A stretch of DNA of 64,000 nt. Source: Candidatus Kaistia colombiensis (GTDB lineage: Bacteria; Pseudomonadota; Alphaproteobacteria; Rhizobiales; Kaistiaceae). Made by a program: the position numbers and the translations under genes. The stretch spans positions 3,362,501 through 3,426,500 of the forward strand of contig CP119318.1 of assembly GCA_029203105.1 (NCBI GenBank). The letters run 5' to 3'. The notes below the pieces were generated by a model. The model ran no database searches. It was not told where the DNA came from and was given only the letters and a program-made list of their open reading frames with translations. Shown one piece after another: positions 16,166-24,990 of the stretch. Each line of letters opens with the position of its first letter. The first letter of the stretch is position 1.

Positions 16166-17560
16166 TCACTCCTCGTGGAAGGCGGCGTTCAGGCTGTCCG
16201 TGATCGGCGACAGCAGGTAGTCGATGGCACGCCGGGGCTTGTTGATGATCAGCACGTCCGCCGGCATGCCGGGGTAGAGCTTGACGTCAGGGGCCGACGC
16301 CAGGGAGTCCGGCAGCACTTCGGCGCGCGTCACGAAATAGGCGGCGTTCGTGCGCTCATCCACTTCGTGATCGGCGGCAACATAGGTCAATCGGCCCTCG
16401 AGCGGGGCCTGGCTGCGCTGGTTGTAGGCGGTCAGGCGAATCCGGACCGGAGCGCCAACGCGAATGCTGTCGATATCGGTCGGGCTGACATGAGCCTCGA
16501 TGATCAGCGGCTCGTTCTCGGGAACGATATCCATCAACGGCGCGCCCGCGCTGATGGCCGCCCCGATGGTGCGGACCTGCGAATTGACGATCACGCCCGC
16601 TTCGGGAGAGCGCACTTCCAGCCGCCGCAAGACATCGCGCGAGGCGACGATTTTCTCGTCGACATCTGCGAGTTCGCCGCGCGTCGTGGCAATCTCACCC
16701 GCGACCTGCTGCAGCCAATCCGAGGTCAGCGCCAGCAGTTCCAGCTTGGCGCCTGCCTTGGCCTGCTCGGCCTTCGCCTTGTTCGCGAGCAACTCGCCGC
16801 TATTGCCGACCAGCTGGCTGGCGCGCGAATCGATTTCCAGGAGCTGTGAGCGCTTCGACAACCCCTTGGCCACAAGTCCGGCGATGGTATCGCGCTGCTC
16901 CTGGAGCAGCTCGCTTTGTCGCCTTGTCGCCTCGATTTGCGCGATCAGTGCCTGCGCCTCCGCCTCATGCTGCTCGACCGCTTTGCGCAGGACGTCGAGA
17001 CGCCCCGCTTTGGCCGCGATGCGCGTCAGGAAGAATCTTCGCTCCGCCTCGACCGCGTCGCGGGCCGCCGGATCGGTGGAATTCAGCAATTCCTGCGGAA
17101 AATCGACCTTGTCGATATCCGCCTGCTCACTGCGCAGCCGCGCCAGTTTCGCCGTCAGGGCGAAGCGCCGAGCGGTGAGCTGCTGCAGCTCCGATCGTGC
17201 CCGCGTATCGTCCAGCAGGATCAGTGGCTGCCCCACCTCCACCAGATCGCCTTCGCGCACCAGCAGCTGCTTCAGGATACCGCCCTCAAAGTGGCTGACC
17301 GTCTTGCGCTTGGTATCCACGATGACGGAACCTGTGGCGACGGCGGCGCTGTCGAGATTGGCCGAGTAAGCCCAACCTGCGAAGCCGCCGAAGCCAACCA
17401 GAATCGCGAGAACGCCGGCAAGAATCGGGGTCCGAAGGCTTGGTTCCGTCTCCAGCACTTCATGGCGGGCGCGCCGCGCCGCGGTGGCGTAGACGATCGC
17501 CGGCACGGCTTCGCGCCGCGCCCGTTGGAGCTCGGCGCTGGTCTGCTTGGGCAATGTCAT
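16166..17560 (-). CDS. HlyD-family type I secretion periplasmic adaptor (membrane fusion protein)
   Basis: A 464-residue adaptor that links an inner-membrane ABC exporter to an outer-membrane channel. It has a short cytoplasmic N-terminus, one transmembrane helix (residues about 45-66), and a biotinyl-lipoyl-like half motif near residue 75-125 (GSVIVDTKRKTVSHFEGGILKQLLVREGD). A long alpha-helical coiled coil (about 125-310) follows, then the second lipoyl half (VRSPEAGVIVNSQVRTIGAAISAGAPLMDIVPEN) and a beta-barrel end. Its start overlaps the ABC transporter stop (ATGA), so the two form a transcription and translation unit. It corresponds in role to rhizobial ExpD2/PrsE. Confidence 0.92.
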   Translation of the reverse strand: MTLPKQTSAELQRARREAVPAIVYATAARRARHEVLETEPSLRTPILAGVLAILVGFGGFAGWAYSANLDSAAVATGSVIVDTKRKTVSHFEGGILKQLLVREGDLVEVGQPLILLDDTRARSELQQLTARRFALTAKLARLRSEQADIDKVDFPQELLNSTDPAARDAVEAERRFFLTRIAAKAGRLDVLRKAVEQHEAEAQALIAQIEATRRQSELLQEQRDTIAGLVAKGLSKRSQLLEIDSRASQLVGNSGELLANKAKAEQAKAGAKLELLALTSDWLQQVAGEIATTRGELADVDEKIVASRDVLRRLEVRSPEAGVIVNSQVRTIGAAISAGAPLMDIVPENEPLIIEAHVSPTDIDSIRVGAPVRIRLTAYNQRSQAPLEGRLTYVAADHEVDERTNAAYFVTRAEVLPDSLASAPDVKLYPGMPADVLIINKPRRAIDYLLSPITDSLNAAFHEE

Positions 17561-19365
17561 CGCCGATCTCCACCTTGTGCAATCGCCGGGCTGGCCTTCG
17601 GAGCCGGCCGCTCGCCGGTCATGGGCGCGATGATGTCCGTGCGCGGGCCATATTGGGAAACGCGGCCGTTCTCGAGAACGAGCAGCTTGTCGGCGACCTC
17701 CATGATCGCCGGGCGGTGCGCGATCATGACGACGATCGCGCCGGCCGCCTTGGCCATCCGGATGGCGCGGATCAGCGCCGCCTCACCCGTGGCGTCGAGA
17801 TTGGCGTTGGGCTCGTCGAGCACGATTAGGCGCGGATGGCCGTAGAGGCAGCGCGCCAGCGCCACGCGCTGGCGCTGGCCGCCGGAAAGCGTCAATCGGG
17901 CTTCCCCGGCGGGGGTGTCATAGCCGAGCGGCAGCCGGCCGATCATTTCATGCACATCGGCAATACGGGCAGCCTCGATCACGGCGCGCGGATCGCCCTC
18001 GTCCATGCGGGCGATGTTCTCACGGATCGTGCCGTCCAGAAGCGAAACCGATTGCGGCAGGTAGCCGACCAACTGGCCAAAGGAGGTTCGTTCCCACAGA
18101 TAGACGCTATTGCCGTCGAGATAGACCCCGCCGGCCGTCGGCTTGATGATGCCGACGAGCAGCCGCGCCAGCGTAGACTTGCCCGCCGCCGAGGGCCCGA
18201 CCACCCCCAGCACCTCGCCGGGCGACAGGCTGAACGAAATGCCCTTGATGATCGGCACGTCCTGGCCTTGCGCCGCGTAGATCAGACGATCGACCACGAG
18301 GTCGCCCTCGGCAACCGTGGTCGGCATCGTCTGGCGTTCGGCGCCCTCGCTCTCGAGCAGTTCGCGGACCCGCCGCCAGGCGCTGCTCGCCATGATCCAC
18401 TGCCGGCTGTTCTCGACGACGCTGTCGAAAGGCAACAGCAGCCGGCCCATGACGATCGTCGCCGCGATCATCGCGCCACTGGAAATCTCCTGCCGGATCG
18501 CCAGTATGCAACCGAGGGCCAGGACAAAGAGTTGCATGCCGTAGCGAACGGTTCGCGTCACCGTCGAAATGATCTTGCCGCGCCGGTTACCAGTTTCCAG
18601 GAGCTGAAGGGCACTGAATTGTGCAACCCGCCAGCGAGCCGCCAAGGCGGCCAGCATCCCCATGCTCTCGATCGCCTCGGCATGACGGATCTGTCCGGCA
18701 ATGCTGCTGATCGCCTCGACATTCGCCCTATTGGCTTCGCTTAGAAGTCCGCGCGTGAAAATATCCGTCGCCACGCTGGATATGATCAAAATCAGAACGG
18801 AAACGATTCCGGCGATGCCGAAACCGGGATGCAGCATGAAGAGCACGGCGAGGAAGATCGGACTCCATGCCGCCTCAAGCGGAGCGCTGACGGCATGACC
18901 GGTCAGAAAGTTGCGGATGTCCGAGAGATCGCGAAGCGCCTGGGCCGCCTTGCCGGCCCCTTCCCGCGCCGAAGCGCGAATGGACGCCGACAGAACCGGT
19001 TCGTTCAGGCGGCGCACAAGACGACCGCCCATGACCAGGAAGACCTGCGAACGGATGAATTCGAGAATGCCATAGAGGATCAGCGCTCCGGCGGCCAGGA
19101 CCGACAGCATCGCCAGCGTGTCCATGCTCCGGCTGTTCAGCACACGATCGTGCACCTGTAGCATGTAGAGCGGAACTGTGAGTTGCAGTACATTGATAAA
19201 AGCACTCAGGATTGCAGCATATCCCAATCCCGTCATGAAGGCGCGCCGGGCCTCTATAGCCACAACCTGAGGAGACGTTGCATTCCCCTGCGTCTTCATC
19301 GCCGCAACATTTGGCGACGTTGCTTCAATTTTCGGCATAATATTGTATTGCCTTGAAATTGTCAT
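17557..19365 (-). CDS. Type I secretion system ABC transporter (permease-ATPase)
   Basis: A 602-residue half-transporter with an N-terminal membrane domain (about 45-335) and a C-terminal ATPase. Walker A is GPSAAGKST (390-398), the Q-loop is Gln438, the signature LSGGQ is at 493-497, Walker B LIVLDE at 513-518 and the H-loop histidine at 550. It lacks a C39 peptidase domain, as in PrtD/ExpD1-type exporters of RTX proteins. It probably exports the RTX protein encoded two genes downstream. The first ATG is used; ATGs at codons 10 and 23 are alternatives because the family core begins near residue 40. Confidence 0.93.
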   Translation of the reverse strand: MTISRQYNIMPKIEATSPNVAAMKTQGNATSPQVVAIEARRAFMTGLGYAAILSAFINVLQLTVPLYMLQVHDRVLNSRSMDTLAMLSVLAAGALILYGILEFIRSQVFLVMGGRLVRRLNEPVLSASIRASAREGAGKAAQALRDLSDIRNFLTGHAVSAPLEAAWSPIFLAVLFMLHPGFGIAGIVSVLILIISSVATDIFTRGLLSEANRANVEAISSIAGQIRHAEAIESMGMLAALAARWRVAQFSALQLLETGNRRGKIISTVTRTVRYGMQLFVLALGCILAIRQEISSGAMIAATIVMGRLLLPFDSVVENSRQWIMASSAWRRVRELLESEGAERQTMPTTVAEGDLVVDRLIYAAQGQDVPIIKGISFSLSPGEVLGVVGPSAAGKSTLARLLVGIIKPTAGGVYLDGNSVYLWERTSFGQLVGYLPQSVSLLDGTIRENIARMDEGDPRAVIEAARIADVHEMIGRLPLGYDTPAGEARLTLSGGQRQRVALARCLYGHPRLIVLDEPNANLDATGEAALIRAIRMAKAAGAIVVMIAHRPAIMEVADKLLVLENGRVSQYGPRTDIIAPMTGERPAPKASPAIAQGGDRR

Positions 19366-19401
19366 TCCCGAACTTTATCGTTCAGCTTCAAGGGTGTCCA
19401 G

Positions 19402-19430
19402 AACATACATTTGGTCGGATTTTCGGACAA
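19402..19430 (-). promoter_or_regulatory. Putative promoter of the type I exporter operon
   Basis: On the minus strand, TTGTCC (19425-19430) and TATGTT (19402-19407) have a 17-base spacer and lie about 37 bases upstream of the ABC transporter ATG. The region is shared with the divergent MarR-type gene. Confidence 0.4.
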
Positions 19431-19515
19431 TCTTGCGGAGTTCTTGATTCGGTATCGTCTATAAGGGTGGGAGCTTCCATTCCGATGATGCAGCGATCTA
19501 GAATGGTTGGGATTT

Positions 19516-19532
19516 TGAATTAAATTCAGCAA
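19516..19532. promoter_or_regulatory. Candidate operator in front of the MarR-type gene
   Basis: TGAATT-A-AATTCA (19516-19528) is a perfect 6+1+6 inverted repeat just upstream of the regulator's ATG. It continues as AATTCAGCAA (to 19532), which matches nine of ten bases of the right arm of the palindrome at 16143-16159. A site here could serve autoregulation and control of the divergent exporter genes. Confidence 0.4.
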
Positions 19533-19544
19533 TGCGGGGTCATA

Positions 19545-20111
19545 ATGACGCGAGAGCTTCTGCAAGCGGCGGTAGAAGTCGAAGAGTCGGACAGCGTCTA
19601 CTCATCGAACAGCAATCCCACCTCCAGCGTTATCACCGTGGTCACCGAGCATGACCGGGGCCATGTCACGCATTTCGAACTGGCCAGAACGATCGAGCGG
19701 GTGAACCGCCGTTTCACGGATCTGCTCCGGATCGAGATGGGCAAGCTCGGCGTCGGGGACATCGGCCCCGCCCAGGTCATGGTGCTGTTCACCATCGGAA
19801 ACGGCGAACTGTCGGTCCGCGACCTGCTCGACAAGGGCCACTATCTCGGCTCGAATGTCTCCTACTACCTGAAGCAGTTGGTCGATCTTGGCTATATCGA
19901 CCGCGCCGCTTCGCAGCGCGACCGACGCTCGGCCCGCATCAGCCTGTCGCAGAAGGGACACGACCTCTGCAACGCTCTGCGCACGGCCGACGATACCTAT
20001 CACCGCCTGCTGGTGCGAGATGAAGACGAATCGCGCGAGCTCGACAACGCCTATCGGCTGCTACAGAAGCTGGAACTGGTCTGGACCAATGCGACGCGCT
20101 ACGGCGCCTAG
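19545..20111 (+). CDS. MarR-type winged-helix transcriptional regulator (ExpG-like position)
   Basis: A 188-residue protein with a winged-helix DNA-binding core (residues about 45-150). It reads FELARTIERVNRRFTDLL..., then the helix-turn-helix GELSVRDLLDKGHYLGSNVSYYLKQLVDLGYI and the basic wing SQRDRRSARISLSQKG. It lies divergent from the type I exporter genes, just as the MarR-type activator ExpG (WggR) lies beside expD1/expD2 in S. meliloti. By that context it is the likely regulator of this polysaccharide locus. The effector is unknown. The ribosome-binding site is weak (GGGG). Confidence 0.85.
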   Translation: MTRELLQAAVEVEESDSVYSSNSNPTSSVITVVTEHDRGHVTHFELARTIERVNRRFTDLLRIEMGKLGVGDIGPAQVMVLFTIGNGELSVRDLLDKGHYLGSNVSYYLKQLVDLGYIDRAASQRDRRSARISLSQKGHDLCNALRTADDTYHRLLVRDEDESRELDNAYRLLQKLELVWTNATRYGA

Positions 20112-20152
20112 CGAGCCGGTGTTCCATTGCATCCGGTGCAAGGTGTCATAGC

Positions 20153-21394
20153 GTGAAGGTGCTGCTCATTCACCGACGCGGGGTAGGCCAGTTCGAACAC
20201 CTGGCCGCCAACCTCGCCGCCGGCGGCAGCGAGGTCACGCTAATCACCGAGTCCGTCGATCGTCGCCTGCCTGGCGTACGCATCGTCCGGCACAGATCCG
20301 AGCCGCCACCGCGGCCTGGGGTCGTGCAAAGCAGCCCCCTCGCGACCACCGAGCACCACACGCGTATCGGGCTTCGCGTCGCGGAGACCCTCGAGGCGCT
20401 GGTGCGTGCCGAGGGGCCGCCCGACATCATCCTCGGTCACACGGGCTGGGGCAGCATGATGTTCGTGAAGGACGTCGTTCCGAATACCCCGGCGCTCGGC
20501 TATTGCGAATTCTTCTATAGCGCCGAGGGCGCCGATGTCGGCTTCGATCCCGCCGACATCATCGATATCGACGTGCGCCAGCGGCTCCGGCTGCGCAATG
20601 CAGCCCAGCTCGTCACGCTCGACGCGATCGAGGCCGGCATCAGCCCGACCGGCTGGCAGCGCAGCCGCTACCCCGAGAGCCTCCAGCGCCGGATCGCCGT
20701 CTGTCATGACGGCATCGACGTGCGGCGGTTCCGCCCCGATGCGGGGCGCGGCCTCGCCCTCCCAGACGGACGCGTCATCCAGGCCGGCGATCCCGTCGTC
20801 ACCTTCGCCGCGCGCGATCTCGAGCCCTATCGCGGCTTCCCGCAGGCGGTGAAAGCGGCGGCCCGCGTCCTCGAACGCAACAAGGACGCGATTTTCGTCT
20901 TTGTCGGCGGCGATTCCAACAGCTACGGCGCTTCGCGTCGCGACGGAAAGTCGTGGAAAGACGCAATCCTGGAGGAAACACCGCTGGATCCGTCACGGGT
21001 ATTCTTTCCCGGACAAGTTCCGCACGAGACATTGACCCGTCTATTCCAGATTTCGACAGCCCATATCTATCTCACCTACCCGTTCGTGTTGTCATGGTCG
21101 GTGCTGGAGGCCATGGCCTGCGGGGCGCTGGTGATCGGATCGGCGACGCCGCCCGTGCAGGAGGTGATCCGACATGGCCAGAACGGCCTGCTGGTGCCGT
21201 TCTTCGAGCCCGACGCCCTCGCCGAGACAGTCCTCGACGTGCTGGCGCGGCCGCAGGCCTTCGCCGATATGCGCCGAAGCGCGCGCCAGACCATCATCGA
21301 GCGCTATGCGCTCGACAAGTGCCTGACGCGGCAGCGGTCACTGATGGCTCAGTTGCTCGGCGCCTCGACGCGCTCTGTTGCCGTGGCCGGCTGA
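20153..21394 (+). CDS. Glycosyltransferase family 4-type
   Basis: A 413-residue GT-B glycosyltransferase starting at a GTG 42 bases after the regulator. Features include an N-terminal glycine-containing loop (MKVLLIHRRGVGQFEHLA), the donor-domain start VTFAARDLEPYRGFPQAVKAA, VFVGGDS, and SWSVLEAMACGALVIGSATPPVQEVI, with the E-x7 region and acidic residues of GT4. The same strand and close spacing suggest co-transcription with the regulator. Its 3' end overlaps the convergent SGNH gene by 46 bases. Confidence 0.88.
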   Translation: MKVLLIHRRGVGQFEHLAANLAAGGSEVTLITESVDRRLPGVRIVRHRSEPPPRPGVVQSSPLATTEHHTRIGLRVAETLEALVRAEGPPDIILGHTGWGSMMFVKDVVPNTPALGYCEFFYSAEGADVGFDPADIIDIDVRQRLRLRNAAQLVTLDAIEAGISPTGWQRSRYPESLQRRIAVCHDGIDVRRFRPDAGRGLALPDGRVIQAGDPVVTFAARDLEPYRGFPQAVKAAARVLERNKDAIFVFVGGDSNSYGASRRDGKSWKDAILEETPLDPSRVFFPGQVPHETLTRLFQISTAHIYLTYPFVLSWSVLEAMACGALVIGSATPPVQEVIRHGQNGLLVPFFEPDALAETVLDVLARPQAFADMRRSARQTIIERYALDKCLTRQRSLMAQLLGASTRSVAVAG

Positions 21395-22530
21395 AGCCGC
21401 AGGTCGGCGATCGGCTCGGCGACGCAGGATTTCAGGGTGCCCGTATAGAGCATGCCGAGCAACGGCATGACACGAGCGGCGGAGCCGTCGCTCTCCGGGT
21501 GCGCGACATTGTCCTTCGGCACGTGCCGCGCCACGCCAGGTACGCTCCGCGAGGCCTGAATGGAGCAGGAGAACGTCGCCGGCTCCTGCAGTAGCGCCGG
21601 GCCGGGATAGAGGAAGTCGCAGCTCAGCATCGACAGCAGGAACTTGAAGGCGCCGTCCCGGACGCCGCCCTTCAGCATCGCCGCTTCGACGGTCTCGCCC
21701 GCCATCGCGATCTCCAGCGCCGAGATATCCGGCGCGCAGACATAGGCCATGGCCAGCGGCCTGCCCCTGTCGAAATCGAGCTTGAGCCGGAACGCGCCGA
21801 GATCGGCGGTGGTCGCGGCGAAACGGCGATTGCTGTAGACGCGGGCCGGCAAGCCGCAGGTTTCGATCAAGGTCTTGGCGTCAATGATCTTGGCATCCGC
21901 GAAATGGTGCGGATCGATCGGCGGCGGCACGCCGCGCGGCCGGAACGGCGCGGCCAGGATCCGCTCGAGATCTTCTGCGATGATGTCGGCGACCAGCGTC
22001 GTGGCTATGGGACGGGCATAGTGCCCCTGATCGGCATAGAAGCTCGGATCGGTCACGACATCGCGGCCAAAGCGGCGCATCAGGTGACGCGACACGTCGA
22101 CGATCGCGGTATCGTACCAGTCGGAGATGTAGTGCATGCCGGCGTCGATTGACGGCACCGAGCTGATATAGGCCCCGCCGCGCTGGCCGAACACCAGAGA
22201 GACGATGTGCAGCTTCGGGTTTCTCGCCAGCGCATGCCGGATGACGCCTTCGTAGAAGCGGGCCCAGTGCCGGAAAGGCCGCCGCTCGTCGCCATAGACG
22301 AAAGCGTCGTTCAGCGCATATTCGATGATCAGAACGTCAGCCTCGGCGAGATGATGGTCATTCGCCTTCAACTGGAACAGCCCGAAGCCGGATGTCGTGC
22401 CGCCGACGGAAAGATCCGCCACGACCTCGAGCGGCATGCCGCGTTGCGCCATCCGAGCCAGCAAGGTCGGCCAATAGCCTGGTTGCATGACCGTATTCGA
22501 GCCGCCGATGACGATAGTCCGGAGCGCCAT
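21349..22530 (-). CDS. SGNH/GDSL-type hydrolase, probable polysaccharide esterase or acyl-modifying enzyme
   Basis: A 393-residue protein. SGNH signatures are visible: GGSNT with Ser11, the glycine block at 43-44 (LSVGGTTSG), Asn74 in YALND, and Asp167-x2-His170 in YADQGHYARP. Such enzymes add or remove acyl groups, often on surface glycans. No signal peptide is evident, so it may act in the cytoplasm on precursors. The start at 22530 has GGGAGG nine bases upstream and is preferred over an upstream ATG at 22557. The C-terminal half (beyond about 190) is unrecognised and reads as a beta-rich domain. Confidence 0.78.
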   Translation of the reverse strand: MALRTIVIGGSNTVMQPGYWPTLLARMAQRGMPLEVVADLSVGGTTSGFGLFQLKANDHHLAEADVLIIEYALNDAFVYGDERRPFRHWARFYEGVIRHALARNPKLHIVSLVFGQRGGAYISSVPSIDAGMHYISDWYDTAIVDVSRHLMRRFGRDVVTDPSFYADQGHYARPIATTLVADIIAEDLERILAAPFRPRGVPPPIDPHHFADAKIIDAKTLIETCGLPARVYSNRRFAATTADLGAFRLKLDFDRGRPLAMAYVCAPDISALEIAMAGETVEAAMLKGGVRDGAFKFLLSMLSCDFLYPGPALLQEPATFSCSIQASRSVPGVARHVPKDNVAHPESDGSAARVMPLLGMLYTGTLKSCVAEPIADLRLQPATATERVEAPSN

Positions 22531-22572
22531 GCGCGCAATCCTCCCTGAAGCTTCCAAACGCGACCGGGACGG

Positions 22573-23676
22573 TCAGTCGGCCACCGGCCGGACGGCTGCG
22601 CGGCCGGCCGAAGACAGCCTTCCGCACCGCCAGACGCTGTAGGGCGTCTTGCTGTCCCAATCGAAATAAAAGGCGGCCTCGACGCGGCCGGCCGCGATGT
22701 CGCGATCGATGATGGCGCGCAGCTGATCGACGAGAACGGCGCGCTTGTCGTCGGCGACTGGGCAACTCGGCGAGGTATTGGCGACGCCCCATTCGGTGAT
22801 CCAGCACAGTTTGCCGGCTCCGTCGACGCCGCAGAACGAGAGCGCCTCGCGCACGAGGCCGTCGCGGCGCGCCCGCGGACCGCCGCTGCCGGGGTAAACG
22901 TGAATGCCGTAGGCATCGACCAGCGTGTCGAGGCCGCGCGCCTGCATGCGGGCGGTCCAATCGGCCGGGGGAATGATCTCGAGCCCGACGCGGCGCGAAA
23001 ACGGCAAGGGCATGTCGGAAAGACCGGCCGAAATCAGCTTCGCCTCGCGGTTCAACTTCGAGCCGCGCAGCTCCTCGCGCGTGACGCGAACGATCGCGAC
23101 ATAACGGTCGACGCCGAGTGCGACCTTGGCCGGATCGCCGGGCGTGACGGCGGCATCGGATTTCGGTTTTCGAACCGTCAGATCGCCATTGTAGCCGGCC
23201 CAGTTGATCTCGTTGCCGGGCTCCACCGCCAGCACAGAGATGCCCATCCGGTCCAGCTTCGCCAGGGCGTCGCGAATGACGACACGATAGCGCTCGGGAT
23301 CGAGGTCCGACAGCCGGTAGGCGTCGTGGCTCCGGCCCTTGGCCGAACGGCGCTGGGTGCCCTCGGGATAGAAATCGGGATTGTTGAGCGAGATCTCGAG
23401 CAGGATGCGCAGGCCGGCCGCGTGCGCGATCCGGACCGCGTCGAGGCTCGGATCGACCGGGGCGCTCAGCGACAGGCGCACCGAGACGACGCCGCTCTTC
23501 TTCATTGCGTCGATGATCGCCTGCCGCTCGGCCGGCTCGGCCCAGCCGAGATTGACCCGGTTGAAGCCGAGTTCGGCCGCGTCGGCCGGCGCGCCGCAGA
23601 CGACGCCGAGCCACGCCATCGCCCCGGCCAGGGCCGGGACGAGGCGCGACGCAGTGCGTGGATCAGGCCGGCTCAT
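22573..23676 (-). CDS. Exported TIM-barrel glycoside hydrolase-like protein (clan GH-A type)
   Basis: A 367-residue protein with a signal peptide (cleavage near residue 33, ...GAPADAAE). The fold looks like a clan GH-A barrel. VSVRLSLSAPVD is an early strand, Asn155-Glu156 (EPGNEINWAG) fits the acid/base on strand 4, DAYGIHVYPG follows, and Glu295 (CWITEWG) fits the nucleophile on strand 7. It likely cleaves or trims a surface polysaccharide in the periplasm. Its ATG overlaps the stop of the upstream pyruvyl transferase gene, which ties it to polymer synthesis. The exact GH family is not assigned. Confidence 0.75.
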   Translation of the reverse strand: MSRPDPRTASRLVPALAGAMAWLGVVCGAPADAAELGFNRVNLGWAEPAERQAIIDAMKKSGVVSVRLSLSAPVDPSLDAVRIAHAAGLRILLEISLNNPDFYPEGTQRRSAKGRSHDAYRLSDLDPERYRVVIRDALAKLDRMGISVLAVEPGNEINWAGYNGDLTVRKPKSDAAVTPGDPAKVALGVDRYVAIVRVTREELRGSKLNREAKLISAGLSDMPLPFSRRVGLEIIPPADWTARMQARGLDTLVDAYGIHVYPGSGGPRARRDGLVREALSFCGVDGAGKLCWITEWGVANTSPSCPVADDKRAVLVDQLRAIIDRDIAAGRVEAAFYFDWDSKTPYSVWRCGRLSSAGRAAVRPVAD

Positions 23677-24902
23677 GCGCGCGGGCCGCCGCGACGGGGC
23701 CGCTTGGCGACGAGGGAGGCCGGCGCCTGCCGGATGCCGATGTCGTTCAGCGCGGTGCGGAAGTTGGTCTCGCATGCGTTGTAGCGATCGATCGACGCCT
23801 GCGCATCAATGGTCGACAGGAACTCCTTCAGATAGGCCTTCTTCTGCGTCTCGCGGTTCCAGACGCCGGCCTCCAGATGCGGGAATCCGATAAATTCGAG
23901 CATCTCGCGCATGCGGTCGTCGACGGCGATCATCAGCGACGGGATGCCGGCCTGCATGGTGATGATGCAGCCGTGGAAGCGGCGGCCGAAGGAAAGATCC
24001 AGTTGCGACGCCCAGGTACGCCAGCGATTGGTGTCGAAAAATACGTGCAGGTCGTTCTTCCGCTGCCACTTTTCCAGGTGCTTGTATTCGAGTGGCGCGA
24101 CGATGCGGCCCGACGGCGCGTCATAGGCCGGCGTCGCGTCGTCGCCGACGATGTTCATGTTGTAGACGACCACCTCGTCCTGGATGACATAGTGCGCGGT
24201 GCTGTCGGGCTTCAGCAGCACATGCGCATCGACAATGGTGTCGGCGACGCTGCCGAGATAGCCGCCGAACGCGATCTTCTGCGCTTCGACCAGGTCAGGA
24301 TTGGCGATGCCGGTGAGTGCCTGGCGCATGCCGTCGGGATTGAAATAGAGCGACGGGCAGCCGGTCGGCCGCACGAATTTCATTCCCTGCTCCTTGAGGA
24401 ACTCGGAGGTGAAGTAGCCGCGGGTCAGGAAGTAGCTCTCCTTGCCGCGCAGCACCTCGAGGAACTTCTGGGTGCCAGCCGGGAGGTCGTCGCGCAGATT
24501 GGCCTTGCGCTGGATGCCGATGCCCATCACGACGACCGGCATCTTCAGCTTGTCGAACACCTGCGCTTCCAGATCGGCCGAATAGCCGGGGCGCAGCAGA
24601 TTGGCCGAGGCGAACACGCAGATGTCGAAGGACCGGCTGATCTCTTCATAGACGTCCTGGGAGGCCAGGCTGTTGGCGAGATGCCAGAACGGCATGTAGG
24701 TGACGTCATGGCCCTTAAGCGCATGGCCGGCACCTTCGCCGATCAGGTAGTTGCCGGTATTGGCGATCTTCTTGACCTGATCGATGACGTCCTTCTTGGA
24801 GCGGATGTCATCGAAATAGGGCCGGTGGCGTACCGTCGCGCCGGTCACGCCGGCCACGGTTCTCTGCAGGTAGGAAGGGATGCCGGTCAGCAGAATGCGC
24901 AT
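23673..24902 (-). CDS. Polysaccharide pyruvyl transferase family protein (2 of 3)
   Basis: A 409-residue PF04230-type protein. Diagnostic parts are TGNYLIGEGAGHAL, FASANLLRPGYSADLE, VMGIGIQRKANL, SYFLTRGYFTSEFLK, RPTGCPSLYFNPDG and the donor-site SFGRRFHGCIITMQAGIPSLMIAVDDRMREM. It is closely similar across its length to the next gene upstream, showing tandem duplication. The start follows AGGA at eight bases. Likely substrate: a sugar of the locus polymer, with phosphoenolpyruvate as donor; this is inferred from the family. Confidence 0.82.
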   Translation of the reverse strand: MRILLTGIPSYLQRTVAGVTGATVRHRPYFDDIRSKKDVIDQVKKIANTGNYLIGEGAGHALKGHDVTYMPFWHLANSLASQDVYEEISRSFDICVFASANLLRPGYSADLEAQVFDKLKMPVVVMGIGIQRKANLRDDLPAGTQKFLEVLRGKESYFLTRGYFTSEFLKEQGMKFVRPTGCPSLYFNPDGMRQALTGIANPDLVEAQKIAFGGYLGSVADTIVDAHVLLKPDSTAHYVIQDEVVVYNMNIVGDDATPAYDAPSGRIVAPLEYKHLEKWQRKNDLHVFFDTNRWRTWASQLDLSFGRRFHGCIITMQAGIPSLMIAVDDRMREMLEFIGFPHLEAGVWNRETQKKAYLKEFLSTIDAQASIDRYNACETNFRTALNDIGIRQAPASLVAKRPRRGGPRA

Positions 24903-24990
24903 GACGCTCGTCCTCTGAATGATTGCAAATCCGAAACGGGGCGCCGCCCTGCCCGGCCCGGATGGACGCGGGCCGACGGCAGCTTGCGAA

